64,000 bases of DNA from Methanobrevibacter sp. (GTDB lineage Archaea; Methanobacteriota; Methanobacteria; Methanobacteriales; Methanobacteriaceae). The stretch spans positions 1-64,000 of the forward strand of contig NZ_SUTM01000006.1 in the NCBI RefSeq assembly GCF_015062935.1. The letters run 5' to 3'. The translations under genes and the position numbers were made by a program. The notes below the pieces were generated by a model. It had not been told where the DNA came from, made no database searches, and saw only the letters and a list, made by a program, of their open reading frames with translations. The number at the start of each line of letters is the position of its first letter. The stretch's first letter is position 1. Of the stretch, positions 52,385-62,363 are shown piece by piece.

Positions 52385-53038
52385 ATGACAATCTCAACTA
52401 TTATTACGGCGGCCGGAAAGAATTCTCGTATGAGAAAAGACCAGATGGCTAGAAATTTAGATTTAACAAATAAGCTGATTTTACCGTTTAAAAATAAAAC
52501 AGTTATTGAGACCACAATTGACAATGCATTATCCTTGAATATAGATGAATGTATTGTGGTACTCGGCCACTATTCTAGTGAAATAAAAGAAGTTATCTTT
52601 GAAAATTATAAAGATGAAGTTAAATTCATTGAGAATAATCCTGTTGATGTAGGTTTATCAACATCACTTTTTAATGGTTTGTCAAATACTGATTCTGATT
52701 TTGCCTTGTGCATAACTGCAGACCAGCCTACGGTTTCCAGTGAAACTTTCAATAAACTGATTGAAGTAAGTCAGAACAGTGAAGATCCGTTCAATACAAT
52801 TTCTATTTTAAGAAGACGAAAAACAGGTTTATTGGATACTGCAGAAGGTTTGGGAATGCCGTTTGTAGCACCTAGATTAAATCTGATGAAATATCTTGAA
52901 AATGAGGATGATAATTTAAATCCGATTTTGAGAAAAATCTTCGCTGACGGATATACGTTTTATGGAATAAAAGAAAAAAATAAAAAAGAGTTATTGAATA
53001 TTAATCATTATGATGATTATTTAAACCTTTTAGATTGA
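52385..53038 (+). CDS. MobA/MocA-like nucleotidyltransferase
   Basis: 217 aa. TIITAAGKNSRMRKDQM with LDLTNKLILPF are a variant of the sugar/cofactor nucleotidyltransferase signature, SIDECIVVLGH-type and ALCITADQPTVSSETFN the second motif. Relatives attach GMP or CMP to molybdopterin, or activate sugars. The usual Gly after Arg in RMG is Arg here. The substrate is unknown. It overlaps the convergent DUF169 gene by 9 bases. Confidence 0.78.
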   Translation: MTISTIITAAGKNSRMRKDQMARNLDLTNKLILPFKNKTVIETTIDNALSLNIDECIVVLGHYSSEIKEVIFENYKDEVKFIENNPVDVGLSTSLFNGLSNTDSDFALCITADQPTVSSETFNKLIEVSQNSEDPFNTISILRRRKTGLLDTAEGLGMPFVAPRLNLMKYLENEDDNLNPILRKIFADGYTFYGIKEKNKKELLNINHYDDYLNLLD

Positions 53039-53710
53039 TTCAAGTCCTGAAATAACTTCATCAAGTTTAGCTTTACTAATTCCTACAGTCATTTCATTGT
53101 CTTTAATGTCAGCCGCTTTTCTGGAACCGTCACAACCTAATGTAAAGTTTACTCCTTCTGAAAGATATGGGTTTGCAAATGCATCACCGCATAATGACTG
53201 GATACCTGCAAATGATGGTGCGATTTTTTCACCGGTTTTGTAAACGATACTTTGTGCGAGTTTCATTCCTCCGACAGGTTCTGTAATAATCTGAACCACG
53301 TCAGCTTCAAAATCAGCTTCGTCTAAAGGTGCATAAATCATTGCCCAGTTTAAATCTTTAACGATTGAAAGTTTTTCTGTAAGTTTTTTAGCAGTTTCCA
53401 AGTCTTGGAATCTGCCTAAAGAGAAGTATTTTTCACCGTTGGCCAATTTTTCAGGCATGTCTCTAAGTCCAATAGCTCCTGCTCCCCCTAAACATTGTTG
53501 CTGGTCTATTGTGGAGTAGAATTTATCACCTAATGATGCTTTTCTAACCATTTCGCAGTGTCTGATTTTTTCATCGATTAGGTCATATCCTTCGATGAGG
53601 TCATCTTCGGTTTTGATGAGTTTCATTGCTACCGGTTTTGCATCAAGTTTGATTTTGCTTTCAATTATTTCACAATATTTTTTGTTTTTTTCCAAATTAG
53701 AATTTGTCAT
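53030..53710 (-). CDS. DUF169 family protein
   Basis: 226 aa. DAKPVAMKLIKTEDDL, HCEMVRKASLGDKFYSTIDQQQCLGGAGAIGL and SIVYKTGEKIAPSFAGIQSLCGDAFANPY are DUF169 features, including several conserved Cys that may bind metal. The family is common in methanogens and anaerobic bacteria; no reaction is established. Single gene with a convergent overlap at its end. Confidence 0.85.
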   Translation of the reverse strand: MTNSNLEKNKKYCEIIESKIKLDAKPVAMKLIKTEDDLIEGYDLIDEKIRHCEMVRKASLGDKFYSTIDQQQCLGGAGAIGLRDMPEKLANGEKYFSLGRFQDLETAKKLTEKLSIVKDLNWAMIYAPLDEADFEADVVQIITEPVGGMKLAQSIVYKTGEKIAPSFAGIQSLCGDAFANPYLSEGVNFTLGCDGSRKAADIKDNEMTVGISKAKLDEVISGLESI

Positions 53711-53735
53711 AGAATCGCCTAATTATAATATATGT

Positions 53736-54956
53736 TTAGGGAATTTTAAAGTCTTTTGTTATGTCACTGTTATTTTTACAAAAAGTTTTAAAGTCGCATG
53801 CAAGACATGTCCTCTCATCGGCTTCTGCTTTCCAGGCATCCTGTATTCTGCACCCTTTCATTTCATTAACAAGTGAATTTTCAATATCTTCAACAACACT
53901 GTCAAACTTTTTAAGTGCCTTTTCACATTCTTTTTCATTGATGTCTATGTATCTTATGGACCTTGCCATTTTAAATTCCTCAGACAGAGTAGGAGCTTTT
54001 TCATCTTCTTCCCATTCTTCAATCAGCTGAACATCATCATCAAATTCTATTCCTTCGGGAATGTCTGTCAAGTTGTTTCTAATTTCTTCCTTGATTAATG
54101 CCAAGTCCTCTTTTGATGGAACAAGTTCGTTAAGGTAAAGAATGATTCCTGCTGAAATGTTTGCAGCATCTTCCTGTTTGGCTCGAAGCCAGGAATAGGT
54201 CAGAATCTGCTGTTTATGATTTTCCCATTTGTCTTCACTTAAAGGATTGAGGACTTTCACAGGAGGTCTTTTCATTCCTTTATAGTCAATGATGACTTCA
54301 TAATCCTCATTGTCATTTTCTCTTACCAGATGCTTTTTAATAAAATTCACTATCTTGTTGTTAAAGTTATATAAGTTGCTCTGTTCGTTTATTGAATTGA
54401 TTTTAGTTGATGTAAGCACATCAACAACACCGTTTATTCCGTAATAATTGGACCTGCTGATGTTTTTCTCGTAGTTGGGCATTGGACGAACTCCCTTGAT
54501 TAAATGTTCGGATTCCTTAATTAAAGGGAACAGATCTTTCCCCCATATGTTTATCGCTTCTTCAGCCCTTGCGCTGGCCAGTTTTTTATGGTCATGTTCA
54601 TTCAAATCATCTATGGTCAGGTCTTTTCCGGGCTGATTGATGCTGAAGAATAACTCTTCGTCATGGGGATACAGTCCTCTTACTTGCAATCTTAAATCGA
54701 TTAAATCTTCAATGGGTCTGATGTCCTCTTTCCAGTCCCATGGAAAGTCTTTTTTGTTGTATTTCCATTCGTTATAGGATTCCTCCATGACTCCGTGTAT
54801 GAATTCACCAAACCACCTTTGAACAGGTTTTGAAGGTGGAAGAGCGCCTTTGTTCTGGTATCTGTATTGAAGGCCGCATGTGATGTAGGACAACAAATCC
54901 CCTGTTAAGCTGTATTCAGGTATCATGTATGATTTTGATCTTGAAGGCAATTTCAT
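53736..54956 (-). CDS. PD-(D/E)XK nuclease with Fe-S cluster (AddB/Cas4-like)
   Basis: 406 aa. The nuclease motif is EVIIDYKGMKRPPVKVL at about 220, with QILTYSWLRAKQ as the QxxxY element. One Cys near the start (SYITCGLQYRYQ) and three at the end (RTCLACDFKTFC) are placed like the [4Fe-4S] ligands of AddB and Cas4. It begins 12 bases after the helicase stop, so the two should form a helicase-nuclease complex for end processing or defence. Confidence 0.82.
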   Translation of the reverse strand: MKLPSRSKSYMIPEYSLTGDLLSYITCGLQYRYQNKGALPPSKPVQRWFGEFIHGVMEESYNEWKYNKKDFPWDWKEDIRPIEDLIDLRLQVRGLYPHDEELFFSINQPGKDLTIDDLNEHDHKKLASARAEEAINIWGKDLFPLIKESEHLIKGVRPMPNYEKNISRSNYYGINGVVDVLTSTKINSINEQSNLYNFNNKIVNFIKKHLVRENDNEDYEVIIDYKGMKRPPVKVLNPLSEDKWENHKQQILTYSWLRAKQEDAANISAGIILYLNELVPSKEDLALIKEEIRNNLTDIPEGIEFDDDVQLIEEWEEDEKAPTLSEEFKMARSIRYIDINEKECEKALKKFDSVVEDIENSLVNEMKGCRIQDAWKAEADERTCLACDFKTFCKNNSDITKDFKIP

Positions 54957-54968
54957 CTTATCACTCCC

Positions 54969-57437
54969 CTAAATTAGGTATATCTCCTTAAAACCTACAA
55001 ATTCCTCGTCTCTACTCCATCCAAGAGCTATATTAGGTATGTTGAAGTGCTGATTTTTCTTGGTGTATCCTTCAATGGCTGAATTGAGGCCAACCAGTAA
55101 CAGGACACTTTCAGCCCTTGAAAATGCTACAAAATAAAGACGTGTCAAATCGTCAAATGAACGGTCCTTTTCACTGCGTTCACTTTCACCCAATGAACTG
55201 TACTGTCTTATAGTATCTTCGATTGTGGTTTCATCCTTGATTGATTTTGGAAATCTCAGCCTTTGGGTCTTTATGTCGTTTGTTTTGAATCTTGAGCCGA
55301 CATCCACAATTACCAACGGAAATTCCAATCCCTTTGACTGGTGGATTGAAAGGACATTGATTCTATCTTCAGGAAGTGTTTCAAGATGTGATTCATCAAT
55401 GGTTATCCCTCCTGTTGAAAGGGGTATGAAAATATTCCAGATGGCTTCAAGTACTGAATCCCTTTCATCTTGCGGTGTTCTGAATGATATGTTGGAATGG
55501 TATTCATTGAAAAATCCTGTTTGAGTGATTGATTTTGTAATCGCCTCAAGATAAACTATCCCTTCAACATCTCCCTGCAGATCCTCAACCCATGTTGTAA
55601 GTTTATATGCAAGTTCCATAAGACTAGCTGTCTGTGGCCATTTAATTTCCTTGCCGTTCTGATCGGTTTCAGGATAAGGGCGTCTAATCTGCCAGCGTGT
55701 TACAAATGTATTTAGAGAAATCGAATCGTTTGGTTCCGGTTCTGATTTGATATACTCCTTGGCTTTAACTCTCCATCGCATCATGTTTCTTTTTGCAAGA
55801 TTTGGTATGGTCTTGTCCATTTTCTGTATTGTTCCTTCAGGGTCAATGCATTCAAGAATCAGTCCGCAGAATATGGCGACTATTTCAACATCCTGAAGGT
55901 CTATTCCACGAGGGTTGAACATTTCAATAGGTTCTTTGAGATATTTCAGGTTTTTTCTTAAATGGTGCAGAAATGACCTTGCACTATACTGCCTTTCTTT
56001 TGGGGAATAGGACAGTATTGCAATGTCTGAAGCTGACCCGTATTCAGGATCCAGCTTAAGCTTAATGTTTTCCACTTTCTTTCCTTCCCGGATGTTTTTT
56101 TGTCGAAGCTGCTGCATTTGGGCTATGCTGATTTCACCGTTCATCTTTTTGAAATACTCATCATCCAGCACCTTCAGGACTTTTATGTCGCTTTCACCTT
56201 TATTAACCAAATCGTTTATTAGTCTGGACAAATCATTTGCAAGCATCTCAACATTGTTTCTAAACATTCCAAGAACCGGCATCTTGTCCTTTTCAAAATC
56301 AGGAGCTATGATTTTAGGCTTGTTTTTAACCCTTGCCAACTGATACTCCTTGTCAAGCTCCGCAAATCTGTTGCAGTGTTCAATAATATTTTCGCTTGAG
56401 CGATAATTTGTCCTTAAGTTAATTTCTTCAACATCAATTCCCAGACTGTCCTTCACCCTTTGCTGGTAATTTGTAAACAAATCCACTGTTGCCCCTCTAA
56501 AGCGGTACAGTGATTGGTCGTCATCACCTACGACGGTGATGCTACCGCCATTTTCAAGGGCTGCTTTTGCTATGGTAAAGTAGATGTCCTCCTGGATAAG
56601 ATTGGTGTCCTGATACTCGTCAATCAGGACAATTTTGATTTCATCAAGAAATTCGTCCATTTCATTGTTTTTAAGCTTTTCAAGGAAATTGGACTCAAGC
56701 ATCGCAAAGTCAATTGTGTGTCTGTTTTTCAATACCTCTTCATATTCCTTAATGCAGTTAAGTGCAAGGCGAAATCCGCCTTCGCTTTTTTCATATAATT
56801 CGTTGAAATCTATTTTGTCGTAATAGATTCTGTTTTTTATCTCAATGAGTATTTCACTCATCTTTGAAGGTTCGCTGAGTTTTGCCCTGCCTGTCAAATC
56901 CAGGAGATATTGTACAAGTTCCTTGTCAAGATATTTTTCATCCTCAATCAGTATCTTTATCATTGCGGAATTTGCAACAAAATCTTCAATCACAACAGGC
57001 TGGGTATCTCCCGGCTTTCTGAAATCCCTCAGTAATTCCTCAGCCACACTGTCGGTTGTTCCAACATAAATCTGATTGAAATCTATTTTTTCAATTTCCA
57101 AAATCTTTCCTATATCTTCCAGATTTCCTTCATCCAGTTTGCTTGTGAGGTGATTTTTAATCTCATCTCCCCATCCCAGAATTCTGGAATTCAGTTCTGC
57201 AGCCGCTTTTTTAGTAAATGTTGTAGCTAGAATTTCACTGGGGTCAATATCATCTACAAAAATGTATTTCAATATCTTAAGCACCATTACTGTTGTTTTC
57301 CCAGATCCGGGTCCTGCTACAATAAAAAGGGATTTGTCGCAATCTGACATTATTGCATTTTTTTGGTCTTGATTTGAAGAAATATCTCTTTTAAGTGTAT
57401 TTACTATAATGTCTTCAAATTCATCATATGAAATCAT
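54969..57437 (-). CDS. UvrD/AddA-like superfamily 1 DNA helicase
   Basis: 822 aa. AGPGSGKTTVMVLKIL (motif I) at about 37, ATTFTKKAA (Ia), LIDEYQDTN (II), VVGDDDQSLYRFRGA (III), LRTNYRS (IV), VLSIHQSKGLEFPLVIV (V) and LTRLYFVAFSRA (VI) are all present. A UvrD/PcrA or AddA-type motor; the nuclease gene directly after it indicates an AddAB-like pair. GAGGGAAAAAATG gives the start. Such pairs unwind and degrade broken DNA. Confidence 0.9.
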   Translation of the reverse strand: MISYDEFEDIIVNTLKRDISSNQDQKNAIMSDCDKSLFIVAGPGSGKTTVMVLKILKYIFVDDIDPSEILATTFTKKAAAELNSRILGWGDEIKNHLTSKLDEGNLEDIGKILEIEKIDFNQIYVGTTDSVAEELLRDFRKPGDTQPVVIEDFVANSAMIKILIEDEKYLDKELVQYLLDLTGRAKLSEPSKMSEILIEIKNRIYYDKIDFNELYEKSEGGFRLALNCIKEYEEVLKNRHTIDFAMLESNFLEKLKNNEMDEFLDEIKIVLIDEYQDTNLIQEDIYFTIAKAALENGGSITVVGDDDQSLYRFRGATVDLFTNYQQRVKDSLGIDVEEINLRTNYRSSENIIEHCNRFAELDKEYQLARVKNKPKIIAPDFEKDKMPVLGMFRNNVEMLANDLSRLINDLVNKGESDIKVLKVLDDEYFKKMNGEISIAQMQQLRQKNIREGKKVENIKLKLDPEYGSASDIAILSYSPKERQYSARSFLHHLRKNLKYLKEPIEMFNPRGIDLQDVEIVAIFCGLILECIDPEGTIQKMDKTIPNLAKRNMMRWRVKAKEYIKSEPEPNDSISLNTFVTRWQIRRPYPETDQNGKEIKWPQTASLMELAYKLTTWVEDLQGDVEGIVYLEAITKSITQTGFFNEYHSNISFRTPQDERDSVLEAIWNIFIPLSTGGITIDESHLETLPEDRINVLSIHQSKGLEFPLVIVDVGSRFKTNDIKTQRLRFPKSIKDETTIEDTIRQYSSLGESERSEKDRSFDDLTRLYFVAFSRAESVLLLVGLNSAIEGYTKKNQHFNIPNIALGWSRDEEFVGFKEIYLI

Positions 57438-57760
57438 TTTTTCCCTCGTAGTGTATTATAATTTAATCTATGTGTCAAAGTTATTTATAAAAGCAATGAG
57501 AGACCATTTGATAAGTATTTAAAAATTTTTTATAGTTTCTAGTTTTTCACTAAACAAAAAATTATTTATTTGAAGATTACCGAATATATAATCATTGGAA
57601 AAGATTTTTTTCCATAATATGCATGAATAAGTTGGGAATTAATTTTTCCTAACTTTTTTCATATTTCTGTTTTTAAATGACTATTATATTCAAAATAAGC
57701 AAATAATTTAAATATTATTTCGATTTAAAATATATTTGTTAATTTAATTTTGCTGATATT
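57438..57760. other. Divergent intergenic region between the AddA-like and MrfA-like helicase genes
   Basis: 323 bases with no gene. Motif copy 5 is near the AddA-like end, followed by the TATA-like TATTTAAAA. A second TATA-like element, AATTTAAATATT, near 57705 probably serves the MrfA-like gene. Confidence 0.45.
57499..57518 (+). repeat. Dispersed intergenic motif, copy 5
   Basis: AGAGACCATTTGATAAGTAT, directly followed by a TATA-like element. One C replaces G in the core. Confidence 0.6.
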
Positions 57761-60634
57761 ATGTCTGAGCCTAACAATATTGATATGTTTAAAAATGATG
57801 TCCGTTATCGTGATAATATTGCACATGTTGAGACAATTCCAGCAAAGAAAGCTAGTTTTAAAAAAGTGGACAATTTAAATGAAAAAATCATCACCTATTT
57901 GGATAAAAAGGGTGTAAAACTTTACACTCATCAGGCAGAAGCATATGAAGCCATAAAAAATGATGAAAATGTCATAATTACAACACCAACAGCATCCGGA
58001 AAAACTTTGGCCTTCAATTTGCCCATAATGGAGACCATGATTGAAGACGGCGATGCAACAGCCCTCTACATTTATCCTGCAAAGGCACTTTCAAACGACC
58101 AGCTTCATGTTCTCGAAAATCTTGAAAGTGAGCTTGATGTAAAAATCAATCCGAGGACTTATGACGGTGACACTCCCAGGGATGAAAAAAGAGGCATCAG
58201 GGACAAGTCAAGGATTGTACTTACAAATCCCTACCAGCTGCATCTTATCCTGTCATGGCACCATCAATGGACAAGATTCTACAAAAATCTGAAATACATT
58301 GTCATTGACGAATCCCATTACTATAAGGGAGTTTTTGGATCAAACGTGGCATTTCTAATCAAAAGGCTTAAAAGAATTGCTAATTTTTACGGTTCATATC
58401 CTCAGTTTATATTATCCTCTGCAACACTTGCAAACCCACTGGAGCTTGCAAACAGACTCACAGGTGAAGAATTTGTTCTGGTTGACCACGATGCATCTCC
58501 AAGCGGTGAAAAGGATTTCATATTATACAATCCATTTAAAAATTACCGCAGAAATAAGGTCAACATGCAAAATGCCCCGTCTGTCCATATGGAGACTGAA
58601 AATATTTTCATGTACATGATGCTTAAGGGAATTCAAACATTATGCTTTACAGTATCCAGAAAAACAACAGAACTGATTGCCATGTGGGCAAAAAAGGACA
58701 TGACCCAAATCAAGGGAAAACTGGCCCACAGGATAGCAGCTTACCGTGCAGGTTACCGGCCTGAAGAGCGGCGTGAAATTGAAGACGGCCTAAAAAGCGG
58801 TAAATATTTGGGTGTTACATGCACAAACGCTTTGGAGCTTGGAATAAACATTGGATCTCTTGATGCGGTTATAATTTCAGGATATCCTGGAACCATGATT
58901 TCAACCTGGCAGCAATCAGGTAGGGCAGGAAGAAGCAATCAGAAATCTTTGGCTATTCTTATAGCTTTTGAAAATCAGCTTGACCAGTATTTCATGAACA
59001 ATCCGAAATTCTTTTTCGACAAACCCCATGAAAATGCAATCATTGACCTGACTAATCCGATTCTTCAGGAGGCTCATATATTATGCGCCGCAAAGGAGTT
59101 GCCAATCAAAAGCGGTGAGATCTACAAATACTTCAACCTTAACGAGGACATTCTCGATGAGATGGTTTTAAAAAAGGATTTGCATAAGAATATCCGTGGA
59201 GATTACATGTATCCTTATGATGACAATCCAGCACTTGACCATTCCCTAGACCAGATTTCCGGTCAGGAATTTAAAGTGATGAACAACGGCAGGCTTTTGG
59301 AGTCAATGGAAAGGTCACAGGTTTATCGTGAAGCCCATGAAGGTGCTATTCTAATCAACAAGGGAGACACTTATGTCGTCAATAGTGTTAATCTGAAAAG
59401 CGGCTTTGTTAATGTGGCTCAAAAAACCGTTGACTACCATACAATGGTTTTGAATAAAACGGAAATCAACATCGAGAAGAAACTGTCAAAAACAAAATAC
59501 GGGAATTTGACAATCCATTTCGGTGAGCTCACTGTTAGTGAAGACTATTACAAGTATAAGAAGATGCAGTTTTCAAAGGCTATTGGAACATATCCTCTTG
59601 ATTTGCCTCCTTTGAAATTCAAAACAAAGGGGTTATGGTTTACAATTCCAAAACAGGTTAAGGATACACTGGAGGACATGTTTTCAGAAGAGGAAGTGTT
59701 TGCAGGAGGTCTTCACGGAGCCGAACATGCACTGATAGGATTGTTCCCTCTGCATACAATGTGTGACAGATTTGATATAGGGGGCCTTTCAACAAACTAT
59801 CATGAAGACACTCAGGAAGCGACTATTTTCATCTATGACGGTTATGAAGGGGGAATTGGAATTTGTGAAAAGGCGGTTGATGTATTTGTTGACCTGCTTA
59901 ATTCCACAATTGACCTGCTTGAAAACTGTAACTGTAAAAGCGGATGCCCTGCATGCATATACTCTCCAAAATGCGGAAACGATAACAAACCTCTTCACAA
60001 AAATGCAACAAAATACATTCTCAACTACATGTCCGAGCTGATTTCCAGAAAAAGGGAAGAATCTCATGAAATAATTGAAAATGCGACAGATAAGAATGAT
60101 GAAGATGACGTTGGGGCAATGTTTAATGAAGCATTAAACCTATATGATGAAGGAAATTATTCAAGTGCCAAAGACATTCTCAATAACGTTTTAGCTATAG
60201 ATAAAAATCATGTTGATTCCCTGGCATTAATGGCGCAGATACTTTATAATCAGGAACAAAAGGACATATCAACTTATTTTGTAAAAAAAGCATTGGCAAT
60301 CGATAAATCCAATGAAATGGCAAATGAACTGGATGTATTGCTGTCAAAACCTCAGGATGTTACAAAAGACGTAAAAATCGATACATTGGATGACATTGAC
60401 GTGATGTATGAGGAAGCATACGACCTATACTATCAGGGTGATTTAAGCACTGCATCTGAAATTCTCGAAAAGATAATTGATTTTGATGACATGAACGCCG
60501 ATGCCCTTGCATTGATGGGTCTGATTTATTATCAGTCAGGAATATTTCCAAAGGCAGTTGAATACTATAAAAAAGCTTCAAAAATAAATAAAAATGGTGA
60601 AATGGTTAGGGAATTGAAGATGAGGGTTTCCTAA
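57761..60634 (+). CDS. MrfA/YprA-like DEXH helicase with DUF1998 domain and C-terminal TPR repeats
   Basis: 957 aa. Walker A TPTASGKTLAFN at about 75, DEXH box VIDESHYYKG at about 187, SATLANPLELANRLTGE, and the C-terminal helicase motif SGRAGRSNQKS at about 388. The zinc-binding DUF1998 domain has CNCKSGCPACIYSPKCGN near 728, four Cys typical of MrfA. After about 785 two TPR pairs follow (LYDEGNYSSAKDILNNVLAIDKN, LYYQGDLSTASEILEKIIDF). Bacillus MrfA lacks this tail; there the TPR is on its exonuclease partner MrfB. Its 3' end overlaps the convergent reductase gene by 4 bases. Confidence 0.88.
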   Translation: MSEPNNIDMFKNDVRYRDNIAHVETIPAKKASFKKVDNLNEKIITYLDKKGVKLYTHQAEAYEAIKNDENVIITTPTASGKTLAFNLPIMETMIEDGDATALYIYPAKALSNDQLHVLENLESELDVKINPRTYDGDTPRDEKRGIRDKSRIVLTNPYQLHLILSWHHQWTRFYKNLKYIVIDESHYYKGVFGSNVAFLIKRLKRIANFYGSYPQFILSSATLANPLELANRLTGEEFVLVDHDASPSGEKDFILYNPFKNYRRNKVNMQNAPSVHMETENIFMYMMLKGIQTLCFTVSRKTTELIAMWAKKDMTQIKGKLAHRIAAYRAGYRPEERREIEDGLKSGKYLGVTCTNALELGINIGSLDAVIISGYPGTMISTWQQSGRAGRSNQKSLAILIAFENQLDQYFMNNPKFFFDKPHENAIIDLTNPILQEAHILCAAKELPIKSGEIYKYFNLNEDILDEMVLKKDLHKNIRGDYMYPYDDNPALDHSLDQISGQEFKVMNNGRLLESMERSQVYREAHEGAILINKGDTYVVNSVNLKSGFVNVAQKTVDYHTMVLNKTEINIEKKLSKTKYGNLTIHFGELTVSEDYYKYKKMQFSKAIGTYPLDLPPLKFKTKGLWFTIPKQVKDTLEDMFSEEEVFAGGLHGAEHALIGLFPLHTMCDRFDIGGLSTNYHEDTQEATIFIYDGYEGGIGICEKAVDVFVDLLNSTIDLLENCNCKSGCPACIYSPKCGNDNKPLHKNATKYILNYMSELISRKREESHEIIENATDKNDEDDVGAMFNEALNLYDEGNYSSAKDILNNVLAIDKNHVDSLALMAQILYNQEQKDISTYFVKKALAIDKSNEMANELDVLLSKPQDVTKDVKIDTLDDIDVMYEEAYDLYYQGDLSTASEILEKIIDFDDMNADALALMGLIYYQSGIFPKAVEYYKKASKINKNGEMVRELKMRVS

Positions 60635-61779
60635 GGAGCTCCAGCATATGGGCTGAAACCTGTTTCAAAGTGTTCACAAACTTTTTCCAGCTCTTCAGGA
60701 ATGTCAATCTGTTGGGTACAGAAATCAAGGCAGGTTCCGCAATATGTGCATTCCGCCGCATGAACCTTTTCATCAGCCAGTTTGTCGAAATATAATCTAT
60801 ATATGTCTTCGGCCGGTCTGTTTTTGCTTATGTTATATAATGTAAAGTATTCAGGAATTGGAATCATTTCAGGACATGCATCAATGCAGTATCCGCACTC
60901 GCTGCATGGAACAGCAACGTTTTCATCCAACTTTTTAGCCATTCTTTTTAAAAATTCATGTTCCTCATCACTTAGGACTTCAAAGTTTTCAAAAGTGTCA
61001 ATGTTGTCCACCAGATCATCCATCTTACGCATTCCGCTTAAAACAATTTTTACATTGTCAAGTGATGCAGCAAACCTTAAAGCAAAACTTGCAATTGATT
61101 TGTCTGGATTAAATTTCTTGAATTCATCTTGTATACTGTCAGGTGAATTGATGAGCACTCCACCTTTTAATGGTTCCATCACAATGACGTCCAAACCATG
61201 TTTTACACATAATTCATAACATTTTCCGGATTCAATGGAGGGATCTTCCCAGTCAAGGTAATTCAACTGGATTTGCACAACATCCAGTAAGTCACCATAC
61301 TTTTCCAATACCTTTTCAAGCAATTCAGCTTTGTCATGGAAACTGAAACCAATCCTTTTCGCAATACCTTTCTCTTTCATGTTTTTAACATATTCAAAGG
61401 ATTTGGCGTTTTCAGCTAAATTGAACCAAGGAGTATTGATATTGTGTATAAGAAGCACATCAAAATATTCAATTCCAAGTCTTTCAAGCATTTCATTTAC
61501 ATATTTGTCATTGTCCTCTTCACATGTCAATGCCCATGTAGGAATTTTATCACATATCTGATAGGATTCCCTCGGATACCTTTCAACTATAGCTTTTCTG
61601 ATGGCAACTTCGCTGACTCCGTTATGATATGCATATGAAGTGTCGAAGTAGTTGAAGCCATGTTCAATGTAAAGGTCAACCATGTCATTAAACAGGTCCT
61701 GGTCGATTTTAGTGGGGTCATTTTCATCTGTTTGTGGAAGCCTCATGCATCCAAAACCGAATTTAGATTTGTAATTCAT
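60631..61779 (-). CDS. Aldo/keto reductase with ferredoxin-like domain
   Basis: 382 aa. Barrel: FGFGCMRLPQTDE, YFDTSYAYHNGVSE, DVLLIHNINTPW and VMEPLKGGVL are aldo/keto reductase motifs. The C-terminal part has CSECGYCIDACPE, a full [4Fe-4S] motif, and CTYCGTCLDFCTQ, a second cluster. This fusion is common in anaerobes; the natural substrate is unknown. AATTAGGAGATAGTATTATG gives the start. Divergent from hypA. Confidence 0.9.
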   Translation of the reverse strand: MNYKSKFGFGCMRLPQTDENDPTKIDQDLFNDMVDLYIEHGFNYFDTSYAYHNGVSEVAIRKAIVERYPRESYQICDKIPTWALTCEEDNDKYVNEMLERLGIEYFDVLLIHNINTPWFNLAENAKSFEYVKNMKEKGIAKRIGFSFHDKAELLEKVLEKYGDLLDVVQIQLNYLDWEDPSIESGKCYELCVKHGLDVIVMEPLKGGVLINSPDSIQDEFKKFNPDKSIASFALRFAASLDNVKIVLSGMRKMDDLVDNIDTFENFEVLSDEEHEFLKRMAKKLDENVAVPCSECGYCIDACPEMIPIPEYFTLYNISKNRPAEDIYRLYFDKLADEKVHAAECTYCGTCLDFCTQQIDIPEELEKVCEHFETGFSPYAGAP

Positions 61780-61874
61780 AATACTATCTCCTAATTAGTA
61801 TTATTTATAAACAAAATTAATATTTATAATTGTTGTATTTTACAACATTATTTTTAATTTATCCTTTGGGGTAA

Positions 61875-61892
61875 GTATTACGGGGGTATTAC
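61875..61892 (+). promoter_or_regulatory. Direct-repeat operator upstream of hypA
   Basis: Two GTATTAC heptamers (61875-61881, 61886-61892) are spaced by exactly one helical turn (11 bp), in a GGGG-rich block unlike its surroundings, about 16 bases before the TATA box. It probably binds a regulator of hydrogenase maturation or nickel, but the protein is not identified. Confidence 0.45.
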
Positions 61893-61907
61893 TCAAATAT
61901 TAAATAG

Positions 61908-61916
61908 CTTTATAAA
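61908..61916 (+). promoter_or_regulatory. TATA box of hypAB
   Basis: CTTTATAAA. Start site expected near 61938, giving a leader of about 30 bases that contains the AGAGGAG ribosome site. Confidence 0.5.
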
Positions 61917-61968
61917 TATATAAAATATAAATTTATAATATTGATATTTATAGTAGAGGAGTAGTAAA

Positions 61969-62346
61969 ATGCACGAATTATCTATGGCTCAAGGCATAAT
62001 CAATGCAGTTCTTGAAACTGCCGAAGCGAATAATGCTACTGAAGTTACTGAAATTACTATTGAAGTCGGAAGACTAGCTATGATAAATCCTGAACAATTA
62101 CAATTCATATTAGGTGTTTTAATTGAAAATACCATATTGGAAGATGCAAAAATCAATTTCGAGGAAATTCCTGCTGTAATTGATTGTGCTGATTGTAATT
62201 TCCATGGTGAAGCTATTTTAGATGACAGTGACCATTATGCTCCACTTGTAAAATGTCCTGAATGTGACAGTTTTAAAGTAGAAGTTTTAAATGGTAAAGA
62301 TATTATTGTTAAAAATATTGTAATCGAAAAACCTGATGATACATAA
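61969..62346 (+). CDS. hypA: Hydrogenase maturation nickel chaperone HypA
   Basis: 125 aa. MHELSMAQGIINAVLETA carries the His2 nickel ligand, and the zinc-binding Cys are in VIDCADCNFHGE and VKCPECDSFKVEVLNG. HypA delivers nickel to [NiFe] hydrogenases. GAGGAGTAGTAAAATG supports the start. hypB starts 17 bases after the stop. Confidence 0.95.
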   Translation: MHELSMAQGIINAVLETAEANNATEVTEITIEVGRLAMINPEQLQFILGVLIENTILEDAKINFEEIPAVIDCADCNFHGEAILDDSDHYAPLVKCPECDSFKVEVLNGKDIIVKNIVIEKPDDT

Positions 62347-62363
62347 TATTTGGAGGAATTTAA

